NCBI GenBank assembly: GCA_024449915.1
Contig: JAMZAV010000802.1
Location: forward strand, 62,001 to 126,000
Source of the DNA: Sweltsa coloradensis
Lineage: Eukaryota > Arthropoda > Insecta > Plecoptera > Chloroperlidae
DNA: 64,000 nucleotides
Reading direction: 5' to 3'
Shown: in pieces, positions 45,180 to 55,500 of the stretch
How positions within the stretch are numbered: the stretch's first letter is position 1
How the letters are laid out: each line of letters begins with the position of its first letter
Position numbers and translations under genes: made by a program
Notes under the pieces: model-generated
The model's database searches: none
Seen by the model: only the letters and a program-made list of their open reading frames with translations
Told to the model about the DNA's origin: nothing

Positions 45180-45300
45180 CAGTAATCAGGATCTCTCTCA
45201 TAATAATGAGAATAATAAATAATGTGAATAATGTGTGTATACTTAATACTTATACTATGTATTGGTCAAGCAAATAAAATTACTCTACTCTACTCTACTT
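45180..45300 (+). mobile_element. LINE 3' tail fragment with (TACTC) repeat
   Basis: AAGCAAATAAAATTACTC followed by CTCTA repeats, as at 23310-23420. Only the non-coding tail is present. Confidence 0.4.
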
Positions 45301-45433
45301 GATGTTCTAACGATTGTCCTATATCATGTTCATATGGCTTAAAAAACTGATTGAAAATAGGTATGCAATGCATACATCCTAGGGACTACAAGAAAAAATT
45401 ATAGTAATTTAACAGTCAGTACCAAAACGAGTA

Positions 45434-46339
45434 CAGTAAGATCTCTCTTATCCGAGTTGGATGAGACCGGGGGCACCTCGGATTTGCGAAAAACTCGGAT
45501 GGCGCGGATCAATTGTTTATTTGCTCTCGTAGCATAGCCTGATGTGGTAAAATGATATATGACACATGTAATGGATAAAGGAACATAAAATACACACGAT
45601 ACACTTCATACAGGGTATACTAAATGATTTAATAGCTTGTAATTCAAGCTCACGAACACACGTACACAATTAGGCCTACATGTCGTAATAAAAACGTATG
45701 TCTAGGCCTAGGCCTAGGCCTAAACTCGACGCAGTAGGCCTAGGCCTACAATGCAAACATAGGCCTAGGCCTAGCTCTCTTTCTCATGTGTGAAAACCTC
45801 TCACTACTATGCCCGCGCTGAAGCTCACGACGCAAGATAAGTCTGGGAAAGAAATAAGATAAGCCCATGAATAACAATTCAATGCGTCGTGATTACGAAT
45901 TTCGTGAATCGGTTGAAACATGATTGCATCTAGTTCCACAACGACCATCTTTGAACAGCTGTGTGTGAGATGGCTGGATCGTATGCGCACGCGCAGGCGC
46001 GCGACGCACACTGACCTCTATATGCTCAGTGGGTGGCACTGACGCTTACCGCGATGCGCCCGACGCACACTGACCACTGAACTCTATACGCTCAGTACAC
46101 TGATGCACACTGCTCGAAAGTCGAGATATATCGCCGATCTATCTTCTTTGCACTCACTCGTAAGGCATGCCTACAAATGTATGCGAGTACATTTAAAAAA
46201 GTGCGGCGCGGCGTCTGTAATTATTTTTATGTTTTATTTACGTATTTAAAACTTTAATTTTAATTTTTTTTTTTTTTTTTGCGGCTCGGTTAACACGGAA
46301 CATCGGATAAGAGGAGATCGGATAAGAGAGATCTTACTG
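45434..46339. mobile_element. pogo/Tigger-like MITE, copy 2 (906 bp)
   Basis: TA flanks at 45432-45433 and 46340-46341, with a perfect 22-bp TIR that starts CAGTAAGATCTCTCTTATCC. It is in the same orientation as copy 1 and differs by a handful of substitutions and small indels, mainly in the poly-T tract, which suggests recent transposition or gene conversion. Confidence 0.85.
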
Positions 46340-46373
46340 TAGTTTCTAAACAATTTTGGTTTGGAAATAACTA

Positions 46374-46440
46374 GGACGATGGTTCAAGTCCTCCAGTCTC
46401 GGATCCTGTAGAATATCTGACTGGTTATCCTTCTCTCTTG
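46374..46440 (-). other. Exon-like paralogue of 47249-47360
   Basis: A 40-bp core (46380-46419) is 37/40 identical to 47252-47291. In the minus frame DILQDPRLED.NHR all three differences fall at third codon positions, and two are synonymous. No good donor is seen here, so this may be a dead exon copy. It begins 34 bp beyond the right end of pogo-like copy 2. Confidence 0.4.
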
Positions 46441-47248
46441 GCTACCCGGCACGATATGTTACATAAAAAAAAGGATTGCGCAACGCACTACACAATAATG
46501 CACGCAATTTAGTATGCAAAAATAAGAATTAACTTACTGATATTGAATTCCAAGTTGTGATAAAATTCCATACCACTGCACAAGCCTTTACCAACTGTGA
46601 AATATTTTGGCAGCATCCTAGGACTTCTTTGGATACACGGTTGATGTTATGTTAAAGGGTTACTTACCTTGTTATTTTTAAACTTGATATTTAATTGAAC
46701 TTTTAGATTTTAAAGAAGAATTTCAGGATATTTGTCTACCCATACCCACAATCCCACATATTACAAAAGTGCAACCTACATTCGCGTGTGCAACCTACAA
46801 TCAAATAAATACGGCAATGTTATATGTTTAATGTTTATCTATCGTGGCCAACTTATGCTACTTCAGGTTAGCTGTTGGTTCCCTAAAATCTTTAATGACT
46901 CTCCTAATGATAATTATTGTTATTTTTTACAAAGTTAAATGTTAATGCTACAAAAGTACATAACTGTAATTTTGTGTTGTCTCGGGACCCTAGGTCTACA
47001 TTATTTTTTTTGGTACAAAAATTGGCCTTAGCTCATCCATCCACAAGTCAAACAGGCCAGACATACACAATTACCTTGTAGTTAGAAGTATTGATCTTTA
47101 TGCAATATAACGTTACAGTACCTACCTGTTGCTACTTTACTGAATTTCAATAGTAACACGCTAGAAAAAAGTTTTTTTTTTTTACTGTTACAATTTACAT
47201 TTAGTGAACTATTTAGGCCTAACAAAGCTGCTTCCAAGACACACCTAC

Positions 47249-47360
47249 CTATGGTTGAAGTCCTCCAGTCTTGGGTCCTGTAGAATATCTGGCCCGAGGA
47301 TTACACTTGGTCTTCACCTTCTTCTTCATCTTCTTCTTCTCCTCCTCTGGCTTGGGCGAG
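47249..47360 (-). other. Candidate 112-nt minus-strand exon
   Basis: Minus strand: acceptor CGTGTTCAG, donor GTAGGT. One frame gives SPKPEEEKKKMKKKVKTK, a lysine/glutamate-rich stretch. Another gives VILGPDILQDPRLEDFNHR. The frames do not join without a shift. Third-position-only differences with the 46374 copy favour the DPRLED frame as ancestrally coding. Product unknown. Confidence 0.4.
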
Positions 47361-47845
47361 CTGAACACGAAAATATTATATTACCGAGCGACACACACAG
47401 TAACTTGGCTAGTTACAGCCAAGTGGGCCTAAATAAAGCACAAAAATTTAAACAAGCAAAATTATATATTAATTGCGATTGTGAAGTTGTGATAGGCCAG
47501 GGTAGGGTCACACATCCATGCATATTTACTTTGCACATTAATTGTATGAAATACTGGTTTTTATTTAGATGCACAATGCAGGACGATTACAAAAAAACAT
47601 GCCTTGAAGTTATGCACTATTTGAACCCATGTCCTCCAAAAAAGATATAACATGTTGAATATTAATTAATGTTTTAGGAATTAATTTTTTTAATTAATCT
47701 GAAATTAAACCAAAATAAATTATTGATATTTGGAAGAAACATACCGGTAGGGAAGGCCTATAAATGCTACTTGACAATAATACTTCGCAAAATGCAGGCA
47801 TTTAATTAATTCCTTTTCCTTTATTGAATTTCTGAGTAAACTTAC

Positions 47846-47938
47846 CAAGAAGTGTTGATGTTCCAAGCTATAACCACGACGTTGAGAAGTCCTGGCTGGG
47901 GTAGCGGTGCAGAGAGTAGCAATGATCTGCACTGTGAA
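47846..47938 (-). other. Candidate 93-nt minus-strand exon
   Basis: The donor CTTCTTG|GTAAGTTT is a full consensus match. The acceptor CTAGGTTATAG is weaker. One frame is open across the block (from FTVQIIATLCTATPARTSQ) and another reads HSADHCYSLHRYPSQDFSTS before a stop. Not recognised. Confidence 0.35.
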
Positions 47939-48709
47939 CTATAACCTAGGGTGGAAGTGGAAAAAATACACACAAGCACAGAACAAAAACAATTTTGCAA
48001 ATTATTCTCAATGAATGTTTTTGGTCTGATTTCAATCATGTCTGTTTTCCTTTAAATATACTTTTAAGATTCTTTAAAAAAAGAAGTGTGTGGAACACAA
48101 CATCACTTAAATCACTGAAACAAATATTGTAAATTATCTTCACAGAATGTCTTTGGGTTGATTTCAATTAATGTCTATAAAAATGTAATTGTTAGATTTT
48201 AAAAAGAGACGTAAAGCGCAATAATCATTTGCATAAAAAAACATGCTTCAGCAGAATGAATTCAATGAATAAACAAACATACCTAACAAGTAACAATATC
48301 TGATCGTAATGGTTCTATGCAAAATGAAGGTAGGCCTACTTGGCTGGCTCATTTATTGCACTGTACCGGTATCCTGAAAACTGGTAGATTTTTTGTAGGC
48401 CTGCCTAAAAAGAGAAAAAAAAACAAGCATTAGACCTAGGAAGAATTGAGTACCGGCAGTGGTTAATTTGGGGATGGATGCGTCCACCAACTCTTTTTCG
48501 TGGGCGGACGCGTCCGTCATAGGCCATAGGCCTACCGATCTTGCAAAATACACAACACAGACTGATCTGTAGCCTACACATTATTTTAGATCCAGCTGGC
48601 ACAGAATAGGCCTAGGCCTACGAGCTCCTTCTTTAAGTACCTAGACACTGCATCCAAGAAATCTCTTAAACTCTTCTTACGACTAAACTTTATAAGTAGG
48701 CCTAGCTAG

Positions 48710-49173
48710 TTGGATGAGCGTAGCGAGAGAAGCGAAGATTCCATTTCACTACACCGGAGAAAAAAATCCGGAATGTTTTTTTTTTTTTTTGTATTTTTGT
48801 GTGTCTGTGAACACGATTCCGGCTAAACAAATACTCCAATTGCAATGAAATTTTATGGAGATCTATGAAATCTCTGAACGAAGAACTGCACGGGGGGAAA
48901 AATCGATCGAAAAATTATTTCTCATGAAAATCGCAATTTTACGATTTTTTTCGATTTTTAACATTTCTTCGACGAATAAAACCTAGGCCTACATGCTTTA
49001 TCCGATTGTAATAATTTTTTCACAGAACTTTAATTTTATGAATTAATATATTCGTGTGAAATTTGAGCGTAATCGAAAAATTATCTATTAAAAAAATCTC
49101 AATTTTACGCTTTTTTCGTTTAAAAACAATTACGCTCATCCATCAACGCGGCGGGACTTAAGCGTTTTCCTAG
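48710..49173 (+). mobile_element. Helentron-like HINE, copy F, compact and complete
   Basis: 5' TTGGATGAGCGTAGCGAGAG. 3' CGCTCATCC (49133-49141), stem AACGC (49145-49149) and GCGTT (49162-49166), terminus TTTTCCTAG at 49173. The host flank reads ...CTAG before and TTAAAAG after, consistent with a T-rich target. It closely matches copy C at both ends. Confidence 0.75.
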
Positions 49174-49216
49174 TTAAAAGTTAAGACATAGGCATCTAAA
49201 ACTTAATTTAATTTAA

Positions 49217-50104
49217 TTGAACGAGTGAGCGTAGCGAACGGAGTGATCTCCATTCGACTTAAACGGCCCTTATTGTTTTTCTGCGTGCGTGCGTGTGTAT
49301 GTGAGTGTGTGTGTGTACGTTGAAAATCAGCCGAATCGCTGAACAGATTGCGCTGAAATTTTAAACAGACATCCGGTACGAGTTTATTGAGAACTGCTAA
49401 CAAAATCAGCAAGATTCATTGTGATTTAAACCTACAAGAAATAATAAACTGAAAAATAGACTTCCAATGTTTAGAAATTATTTTAACGACAATGTTTTAG
49501 ATTTTGAAAAGATATTTTTTGTTTGTTATTCGCCTGGCCGTGAAATGCCGTGCCCATGCAAGGTCTGTCGAATGTTGCACGTCAAGGTACCCCCAAATTC
49601 CGCTCATAGATTGAGTAAACCTTGCAATATTTTCACGTATTTCGTACTGGCTATGTTTACCATAGTAGGCCCTATTGCCACAGATGATGGACTACACTGC
49701 GTTATATGCATTTCAAAACATGTTTAATTATTTTTGAAATACAATCTAGAAATTACAAAATCTTTCCCGACCAGGGGATTGAACCCACTTCTTTCACATT
49801 TCGGCTACAAGGGCGCCTTAGCCAACTAGACTAGGGAAACGCCAAAGTAGTAGTTAGACGAGTGAACGAGTCATGTGGTGAGTACCCGGGAACATTGGCA
49901 TTTAAGTTTGATAATTATAAATAATAGTTTTTTAAAGTTTAGTTGGTATACGGGGACGGGCGCGTCAACTGTAAGGTCATAATGCGCCTCTCTGGCCTAT
50001 GATAGGCTAGGTAGGCCTAAGGTAGGGGGAAGAAAAGTAATGTAATCGGGTACTCAACACATGGCTCACTCACTCGTTTAACAACGACTTTGGTGTTTCC
50101 CTAG
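49217..50104 (+). mobile_element. Helentron-like element of a second family
   Basis: The 5' end TTGAACGAGTGAGCGTAGCG and 3' part GCTCACTCACTCGTTTAACA give the same asymmetric inverted-repeat plan with different sequence, then ACAACGACTTTGGTGTTTCCCTAG. An inverse copy of the 3' terminal 60 bp (49827-49888) lies inside, joined to a tRNA-like head. A GTGTGT-rich stretch sits near the 5' end. Confidence 0.55.
49743..49848 (-). repeat. tRNA-like head joined to an inverted Helentron terminus
   Basis: Minus strand: GTTTCCCTAGTCTAGTTGGC (A box at TAGTCTAGTTGG), then GTGGGTTCAATCCCCTGG and GGGAAAG, which can pair with the 5' TTTCCC as an acceptor stem. The anticodon stem is broken, so it is not a usable tRNA. 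The CCCTAG is also the Helentron-like 3' end. Confidence 0.45.
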
Positions 50105-50158
50105 TTAAGTAACAACATTGATATTATGACTTAAAAATTCAGCTGTCAAAGTAGGTAG

Positions 50159-50519
50159 TAGTGATGACATCGGGTAGTAAATATTGGAGTCGACTCCGGA
50201 GCCTTTGGAACCGGGTAGGAGTCGACTCCCCGATCCGCAATAAAAAAAAAAAAAAAAAAAAAAAATAAATTTTTTTTTGCAAAAGTTATTTTTAGCCCAC
50301 TACTCTAGTTGCACAACGCTGTCCGGCCGTTCCCCCCCACTCCCCCCCCATGGGCACTGTTAACTTTAATGTTTTGTGCCCTAAAATCCCAATAACTAAC
50401 TCCACCCGCTAGCTTGCTTGTCTCTTGGCCCGGCCAAGACTCTCGCTGATGTTTTATGTTTACGTTTTGAGATAAGATAACGACTAACGAGACAACAAGT
50501 GCAATCTCATTCAATTTAA

Positions 50520-50554
<35 letters not shown>

Positions 50555-50635
50555 GGGTCGACTCCTTGAAAATGGAGTCGACTCCGATAGGAGTCGGGTA
50601 GGAGTCGGGTACCCGAGTACCCGATGTCATCCCTA
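50159..50635. mobile_element. hAT element, GACTCC-repeat family, copy 2
   Basis: TAGTGATGACATCGG and CCGATGTCATCCCTA TIR. Identical 8-bp flanks gtaggtag (50151-50158 and 50636-50643). Inverse of copy 1 at 14289 and free of the SINE insertion. Two poly-A runs (50231-50255 and 50521-50550) interrupt it. Confidence 0.87.
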
Positions 50636-51003
50636 GTAGGTAGGCCTTCTTCCACTTCCAAAGCTTCAAATTTAGGCTGCCATTGCACAATTGCAGGCTT
50701 GATAGCGATTTTCATTTTTCTACATTGGTTGTGCTGAGATGATCACGTGACAATTTTCAAGTTCATTCATACGATCATACCTACTTGACACAGACCATTC
50801 ACCATAGCATGGTACCTTTACTAAATAGGTAGACTTAAAAAGTTAAAACTTAAAACATTACTTATCAGACATACACACACTAGCTCAAGCCCTCTCTCTC
50901 CCCTACTCAATGGTGGACAGAAGCCTAGTTGATAAGAGTAAGTCTAAGGTATAAAACAATTATGTCAAAGAGAAAGTTAAAATCTAGGCTACTCAACTCA
51001 CAC

Positions 51004-51100
51004 AAAATGGCCATGGACTGTTCTGGAATTAATCTGCGACTGTTGCAGCATCCTCAGTTCCGGAACAGAAGATCAAGGCAGTAGCCGTCTCCATCTGATT
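51004..51100 (-). other. Candidate 97-nt minus-strand exon
   Basis: Acceptor AAAATTTCCAG, donor GTGTGAGT. All three frames contain a stop, one of them after SDGDGYCLDLLFRN, so it would be non-coding or terminal. Confidence 0.3.
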
Positions 51101-51603
51101 CTGGAAATTTTAAAATAAAATTATACACCTTAGACAAACAATGGAAAAGAGTTGGGGGCTTAAGAGGAGTCGCTGAGGCTAGCGTGGACACGAGTTTAAG
51201 CGCTCACCTTTCTGGATTTTCCGGAAAAACGGTTAATAACATCGGTATATTTCATACGAACATTACTAAAGAATCAATCTATGGCATCCAGTACGCATTC
51301 CTAAATTAATTAATTGATTTTGAATTAAAAAATCGTGAAATCTCCGCAATTTACTCAATTTTGGTCAACTTTGGGAATTTATTCCAAGTCGTACAGATTT
51401 TTTAAAGCAAATTTTCATACTGGATATCAACGTTTGAATCAATGTGAACGAGCAGGTTAATTTGGTGAATCGTAAGATAAACCGTTTGATGGGAATTTCC
51501 AGAATTGAAATCCATGGTTTGGATTTCCCATATTTTCACGTTTTGGACTTTGGGCATATGTCTCGCAATGGATCTTTAAGGCACATTTTTTGTAACCAGT
51601 GGA

Positions 51604-52091
51604 CAGTGGCGGAACTTCGTTTTATGGGCCCGCCCGAAAAATTTCTATGGGGGCCCCGCTAACAGATACACACATATACTCAGTGTTGAATTCAGGCTTT
51701 TCATTGCGAGGGGCTATATAATATCCCGGGGGCATTATATAGGGACCAAGTACGGGGGGTTTGGGGGGGCGAGGCCCCCCAACAACAGCGCCGCAGGTGA
51801 AAATTTTGAAAATCAGGTTTTTAGAGTGCGTTTGATGCGTTTTAGAAAAAAGTTGTGGGCTGAATGCAATACCAAAATAATGTAGTTTTTGTGTGTTGTG
51901 TTGTAGACGCTAAAAGTTCTTAGATATCCGCAAGATTTCACCTTCAAACCGCTAGTCACAAAACAAAAACAAATACAATATTTTCCAAAGAGGGTGAAAT
52001 ACTGTTTTTTTTTTTACTAAGTTTTTTTTAGCGGGGCCGCCTAAAGGCCTGGGCCCGCGGGCGGGCCTGCGGGCGCCTAGTTCTGCCACTG
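51604..52091. mobile_element. hAT element, C/G-rich ends
   Basis: CAGTGGCGGAACTTCG and CCTAGTTCTGCCACTG form an imperfect TIR. Flanks ccagtgga and attgtgga share the last five bases. The interior CAGGTTTTTAGAGTGC and GTTTTAGAAAA block recurs at 55246-55290. G-rich and C-rich palindromic runs lie near 51755-51795. Confidence 0.65.
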
Positions 52092-52258
52092 ATTGTGGAT
52101 ATCAATATACAAGTACCAGGTACTTCATTAAAATTCATGCAAAATTTGGTAATGATATTGCCAACCGGTAAGCAGAAATCATCAACACCTAAATGCACGT
52201 AGACTATTTGAGGGGGCTTTATAGGCCTACTGCAAAATCGGAAAAGTAAAAGAGAAAA

Positions 52259-52612
52259 ATGAAGAGAAAGAACAACTTTTCGAAGCCTTTACAGTGTTTT
52301 ACACAGGACAAAGAGAAAAAGTTTGGGCCTGGCGTCACCTCTCGGCCCTTGTGCGAAACTATTGCGCCACGCGTGCTGATGCGTCAAGTAGAGGTAACTA
52401 ACTACAACAACATCGAGACTGCACCTGGGATACACAATGGGTACCCACAACCAGGAACCCGGCCGACAAACCGTCGAGACTGGTACTCAATAACATTCAC
52501 CGTGCAGCCTACGCTGATGCCCATGTTCACCCGAGACAGGACTGGTTCCAGTGACCTACTACTTTGTACAAACTGGATGCACTACCGTACCGTGCGGCCA
52601 GTTTCTCCCTAA
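52259..52612 (+). CDS. Hypothetical 117-codon reading frame
   Basis: ATG at 52259 follows a purine-rich run. The frame is basic at the N-terminus (MKRKNNF), proline- and threonine-rich in the middle (GYPQPGTRPTNRRDWYS) and ends VRPVSP. It is GC-richer than its flanks and an AATAAA signal stands at 52651-52656, 39 bp after the stop, as for a terminal exon or single-exon gene. A TTTACAG near 52284-52290 could be an acceptor inside it. No domain, signal peptide or membrane segment seen, and no homologue recognised. It may be chance. Confidence 0.3.
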   Translation: MKRKNNFSKPLQCFTQDKEKKFGPGVTSRPLCETIAPRVLMRQVEVTNYNNIETAPGIHNGYPQPGTRPTNRRDWYSITFTVQPTLMPMFTRDRTGSSDLLLCTNWMHYRTVRPVSP

Positions 52613-52650
52613 CCCTTTTCCTAACTTTGTTTATTTCATGTATGTTTTTT

Positions 52651-52656
52651 CAATAA
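52651..52656 (+). terminator. Polyadenylation signal AATAAA
   Basis: Canonical hexamer shortly after the 52259-52612 frame, in TTTTTTCAATAAAATG context. Confidence 0.3.
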
Positions 52657-52687
52657 AATGAAAAGACGCTGAAATTAGGCGCCGCTA

Positions 52688-52806
52688 TCTCCCGCCTCGT
52701 GGTCGCAAGCGACTGTGCCCCTCTGTACCATACTACGGCGTGTATGTAAGCGGCGTGGATGGTATGGAGGGGAACAGTCAAATGTGATCACTAGGTGGGA
52801 GAAGCC
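52688..52806. repeat. Imperfect hairpin of about 115 bp
   Basis: CTCCCGCCTCGTGGTCGCAA...GACTGTGCCCCTCTGTACCAT mirrors ATGGTATGGAGGGGAACAGTC...GATCACTAGGTGGGAG with several mismatches. It could be a small foldback element or a folded RNA. Confidence 0.5.
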
Positions 52807-53172
52807 AACAATGTGTGAACACAATGTGTTCTTCCATTTTTATCTAAACGCAGTCCGGGTGGGTGAAATTCCCACCACCACATTTATAAATCACCTGTAG
52901 CAAAGGCAATGAATTAATGCGACGTTTTTCTGCATCTCGATTTCTTTCCAAAGTTGAACTCTATGACAACGTTGTTAACCAATCACTCACACAACTCTTC
53001 TAAGCCCATTTTTCTTTCCACTTCTCACTTGTCGAACAGAGCCAGACAAGTTGGGAGACTTTCACTTTTTACTCTTCAACTTCCCAGTGTAAAGGCAACT
53101 AGAGAAGTCCCATTAGCTTAGGGTGATCATATTTTAAAATGAAAAACCGGGACATCTAGACATACATACCAC

Positions 53173-53640
53173 AGCAGTGAATCCAAAATGACTGAATTCG
53201 GTTTGAGTTCAATTCGGTTTGACTTGAAGTGTGTATCACGGACATTCGAAGCGACTTGGCCTCAATCCTATTTCGGTTCGAATTGAGGTTGTTGTTGTTG
53301 CAGTTTAAATAGATGCTACAACAAGATTCTATAAATAACACTTGAAAATACTATGTACGTATTCTCTATCCATAGCTACGTAAATATAAATCCTAATGTC
53401 TACATTAAAGCCTCCAAGACTCCATTTATTGTTAACATGTAATAAACAATGCCTGCCTAAAAATAGTATTCACTGAAATCAAAATCTCTAAGGCAGTGTT
53501 GATCCATATTCAACTGAATATCAAGCAATTTACTCAAGTCAATCCACGTTAAAGTGGATTTCGAATCGAGTGTGTGTATCAAGAGACTCAAACCGAATTG
53601 AACTCAAACCGACTTAAATCAATTCAGATTTGAGTGCTGC
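53173..53640. mobile_element. TIR element with CGGTTTGA repeats
   Basis: A perfect 22-bp inverted repeat lies at 53199-53220 and 53590-53611 (core GGTTTGAGTTCAATTCGG). Outer ends CAGCAGTGAATC and GATTTGAGTGCTG are weaker. No target duplication resolved; hAT-like by appearance only. Confidence 0.5.
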
Positions 53641-53789
53641 ACAGTATAGGGCCTACGTAGTGATTGACCAAGTATCAGTATGGACTATAAAGGGGGCTAT
53701 TTAAAAAAAGGCTATTTTTTTCAAATATAAAATTTAAAAATCAACTTTGCACTGTAGCGGTGGTGAGTAGATTATAGAAATTTTCAAAT

Positions 53790-54725
53790 TTCTTGTTTGT
53801 GGGAGTGGGTTAAAACAAGGAAGTGCCCTACTGTCACCACTATTGTTCATTATTGTCATGGAAACAGAAATTGCAGAGGAATCAAGAATGTTTGAAAATA
53901 ATGTTATTTGCAGATGATCTTTTGGTGTGGGGAGAGGATGAAGAGGAGGTAGGCTACAATCTCAAGTTGATGTGTGGAGTGTGGTGGCAGGAGAATATGA
54001 ACTGGTGTTTGGAAGTGGCAAGAGTGAAACAATGCTGATGACACAAGATAAAGCGAAGAATGTCAGGATTCTACTAGGAAGACAGATTTTAAAGCAAGTG
54101 GAGAATTTTAAGTACATGGGGAGTGTAGTAGCATGCGATGGAAAGATTCAACCAGAGATAGGAAGAAGGACGCAGCAAGCTGTGGGGTTATTCCAATCTA
54201 TCCGAGATCTCATATGGTACAGAGAAGTACCGTACCAAAGAAGTGCAAGGTTACCATCTACCAGACCTACTTTGTTCCAATACTGACATATGCAGCAGAG
54301 ACTTGGAATATGACAACAGTGGATGAGAGCCTTGTGCAGGCTGTAGATATGAAGTTTTTGAGAAGCATTGTAGGCGAGACTAGATGGGACCGAATACGGA
54401 ATGAGGATATCCGAGATCAAGTAGGCGTGAGGAATTTAATGAGCGAATTGGAGAAGAAGATTAAAGTGGTTCGGACATGTCAAAAGGATGGAAAGATCGA
54501 GATTACCGAGAAGGATGATGGAATTGGAAATTCCAGGTAGGAGACCAAGGGGCAGACCACTACAACAATGGCAGAATAGTGTGAGAAAAGATGTAGAACA
54601 GCGTGGAGGAGACTGGAATGTGGTGGAAGAAGAGGAGTGGTGGCAGGACAGAAGAAGATGGAGAGGCCTATCTTCAATGCTGACCAACGCAGAGTTGGAC
54701 GTGGCAACAGATAATGATGATGATT
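53790..54725 (+). pseudogene. Decayed RTE-like LINE reverse transcriptase, 3' half
   Basis: In order: GLKQGSALLSPLLFIIV (palm motif), then in the next frame the catalytic box LFADD (about 53904-53918), VENFKYMGSVV, the shifted frame VPILTYAAETWN and MKFLRSIVGETRWDRIRNED, and finally GRRPRGRPLQQW and RRRWRGL. This order and the R-DR-RNE and GR-RGRP motifs are those of RTE-like and allied non-LTR polymerases. At least three frameshifts break it. It ends in a GATAATGATGATGAT tail, matching the short-tandem-repeat tails of such LINEs. N-terminal polymerase and endonuclease are missing. Confidence 0.8.
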
Positions 54726-54839
54726 TAGTTCTAAACGTGTTCTTATCAATGCAAAATAGGCTATGCTTTATATTTCAAGGTATCTTGTGCTTCAAATTCA
54801 TCATAAAACGCGTTTCAGAGCATCATAGTGAATATTGCG

Positions 54840-55500
54840 ACACCCGACTTTTTTCCGCATAGGCCTACAGCAAAATTACCTCCGGCGGCAGGGGCTTTGC
54901 CCCAGCTGTAACGCAGAGCTCATTACCACCTCGACCCTGCATTTTCCAGATTTGAGGGCTCCTTATACTGACTGGACCCCTTTCCTTAAATCCGCCCCTG
55001 TCCGTAGGCCTAACAACGTCGGATCTCCGTGGGCGAACATTTGTAGTCTACCCCATTTTGATTGAGTTAAAAGTCGTTGAATATAATTACTAATATAGGT
55101 AAGCTTATTTATTTTGATTTATTCATCCATTTATGATTGATATTTTTGCAAATCTTGCACGCATAATAGTCCGGGGTCTCTCCGCAAATTTGAGGCCGAA
55201 CCTAGGTGTGCATGTAGGCCTACATTCGTGGGAGAGGCACTTTTTGAAATTCAGGTTTTTAGAGTGCATTTGGTGCATTTTAGAAAAAGTGGTGGGTTGA
55301 ATTCAAACCTCTTGCCAAAGGCAATTTTTTTTTTGCAAATTTGCAGAGCTGTGAAAGTCCTGAAAACACATTTAGAATCTAAAATAAGATACAAATGTCA
55401 CGGTTGGCTGAGAAATAAAAATTGGAATGTCTTAGGGTCAGGGTGGGTCGCCCCCCCCCCCCCCACCCCCTTTGTATCCGCCCCAGCAAGTAGGCCCTAT
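54840..55500. mobile_element. hAT fragments
   Basis: TTACCTCCGGCGGCAGGGGC (about 54880) and AAATCCGCCCCTG (about 54990) look like a hAT right end without its partner. 55229-55300 is homologous to the interior of the hAT at 51604, followed by a C run and GTATCCGCCCC. Confidence 0.45.

Noticed and set aside
50305..50715. 136-codon minus-strand frame
   Set aside because: It runs through a hAT element including a poly-A/poly-F tract and both subterminal regions.
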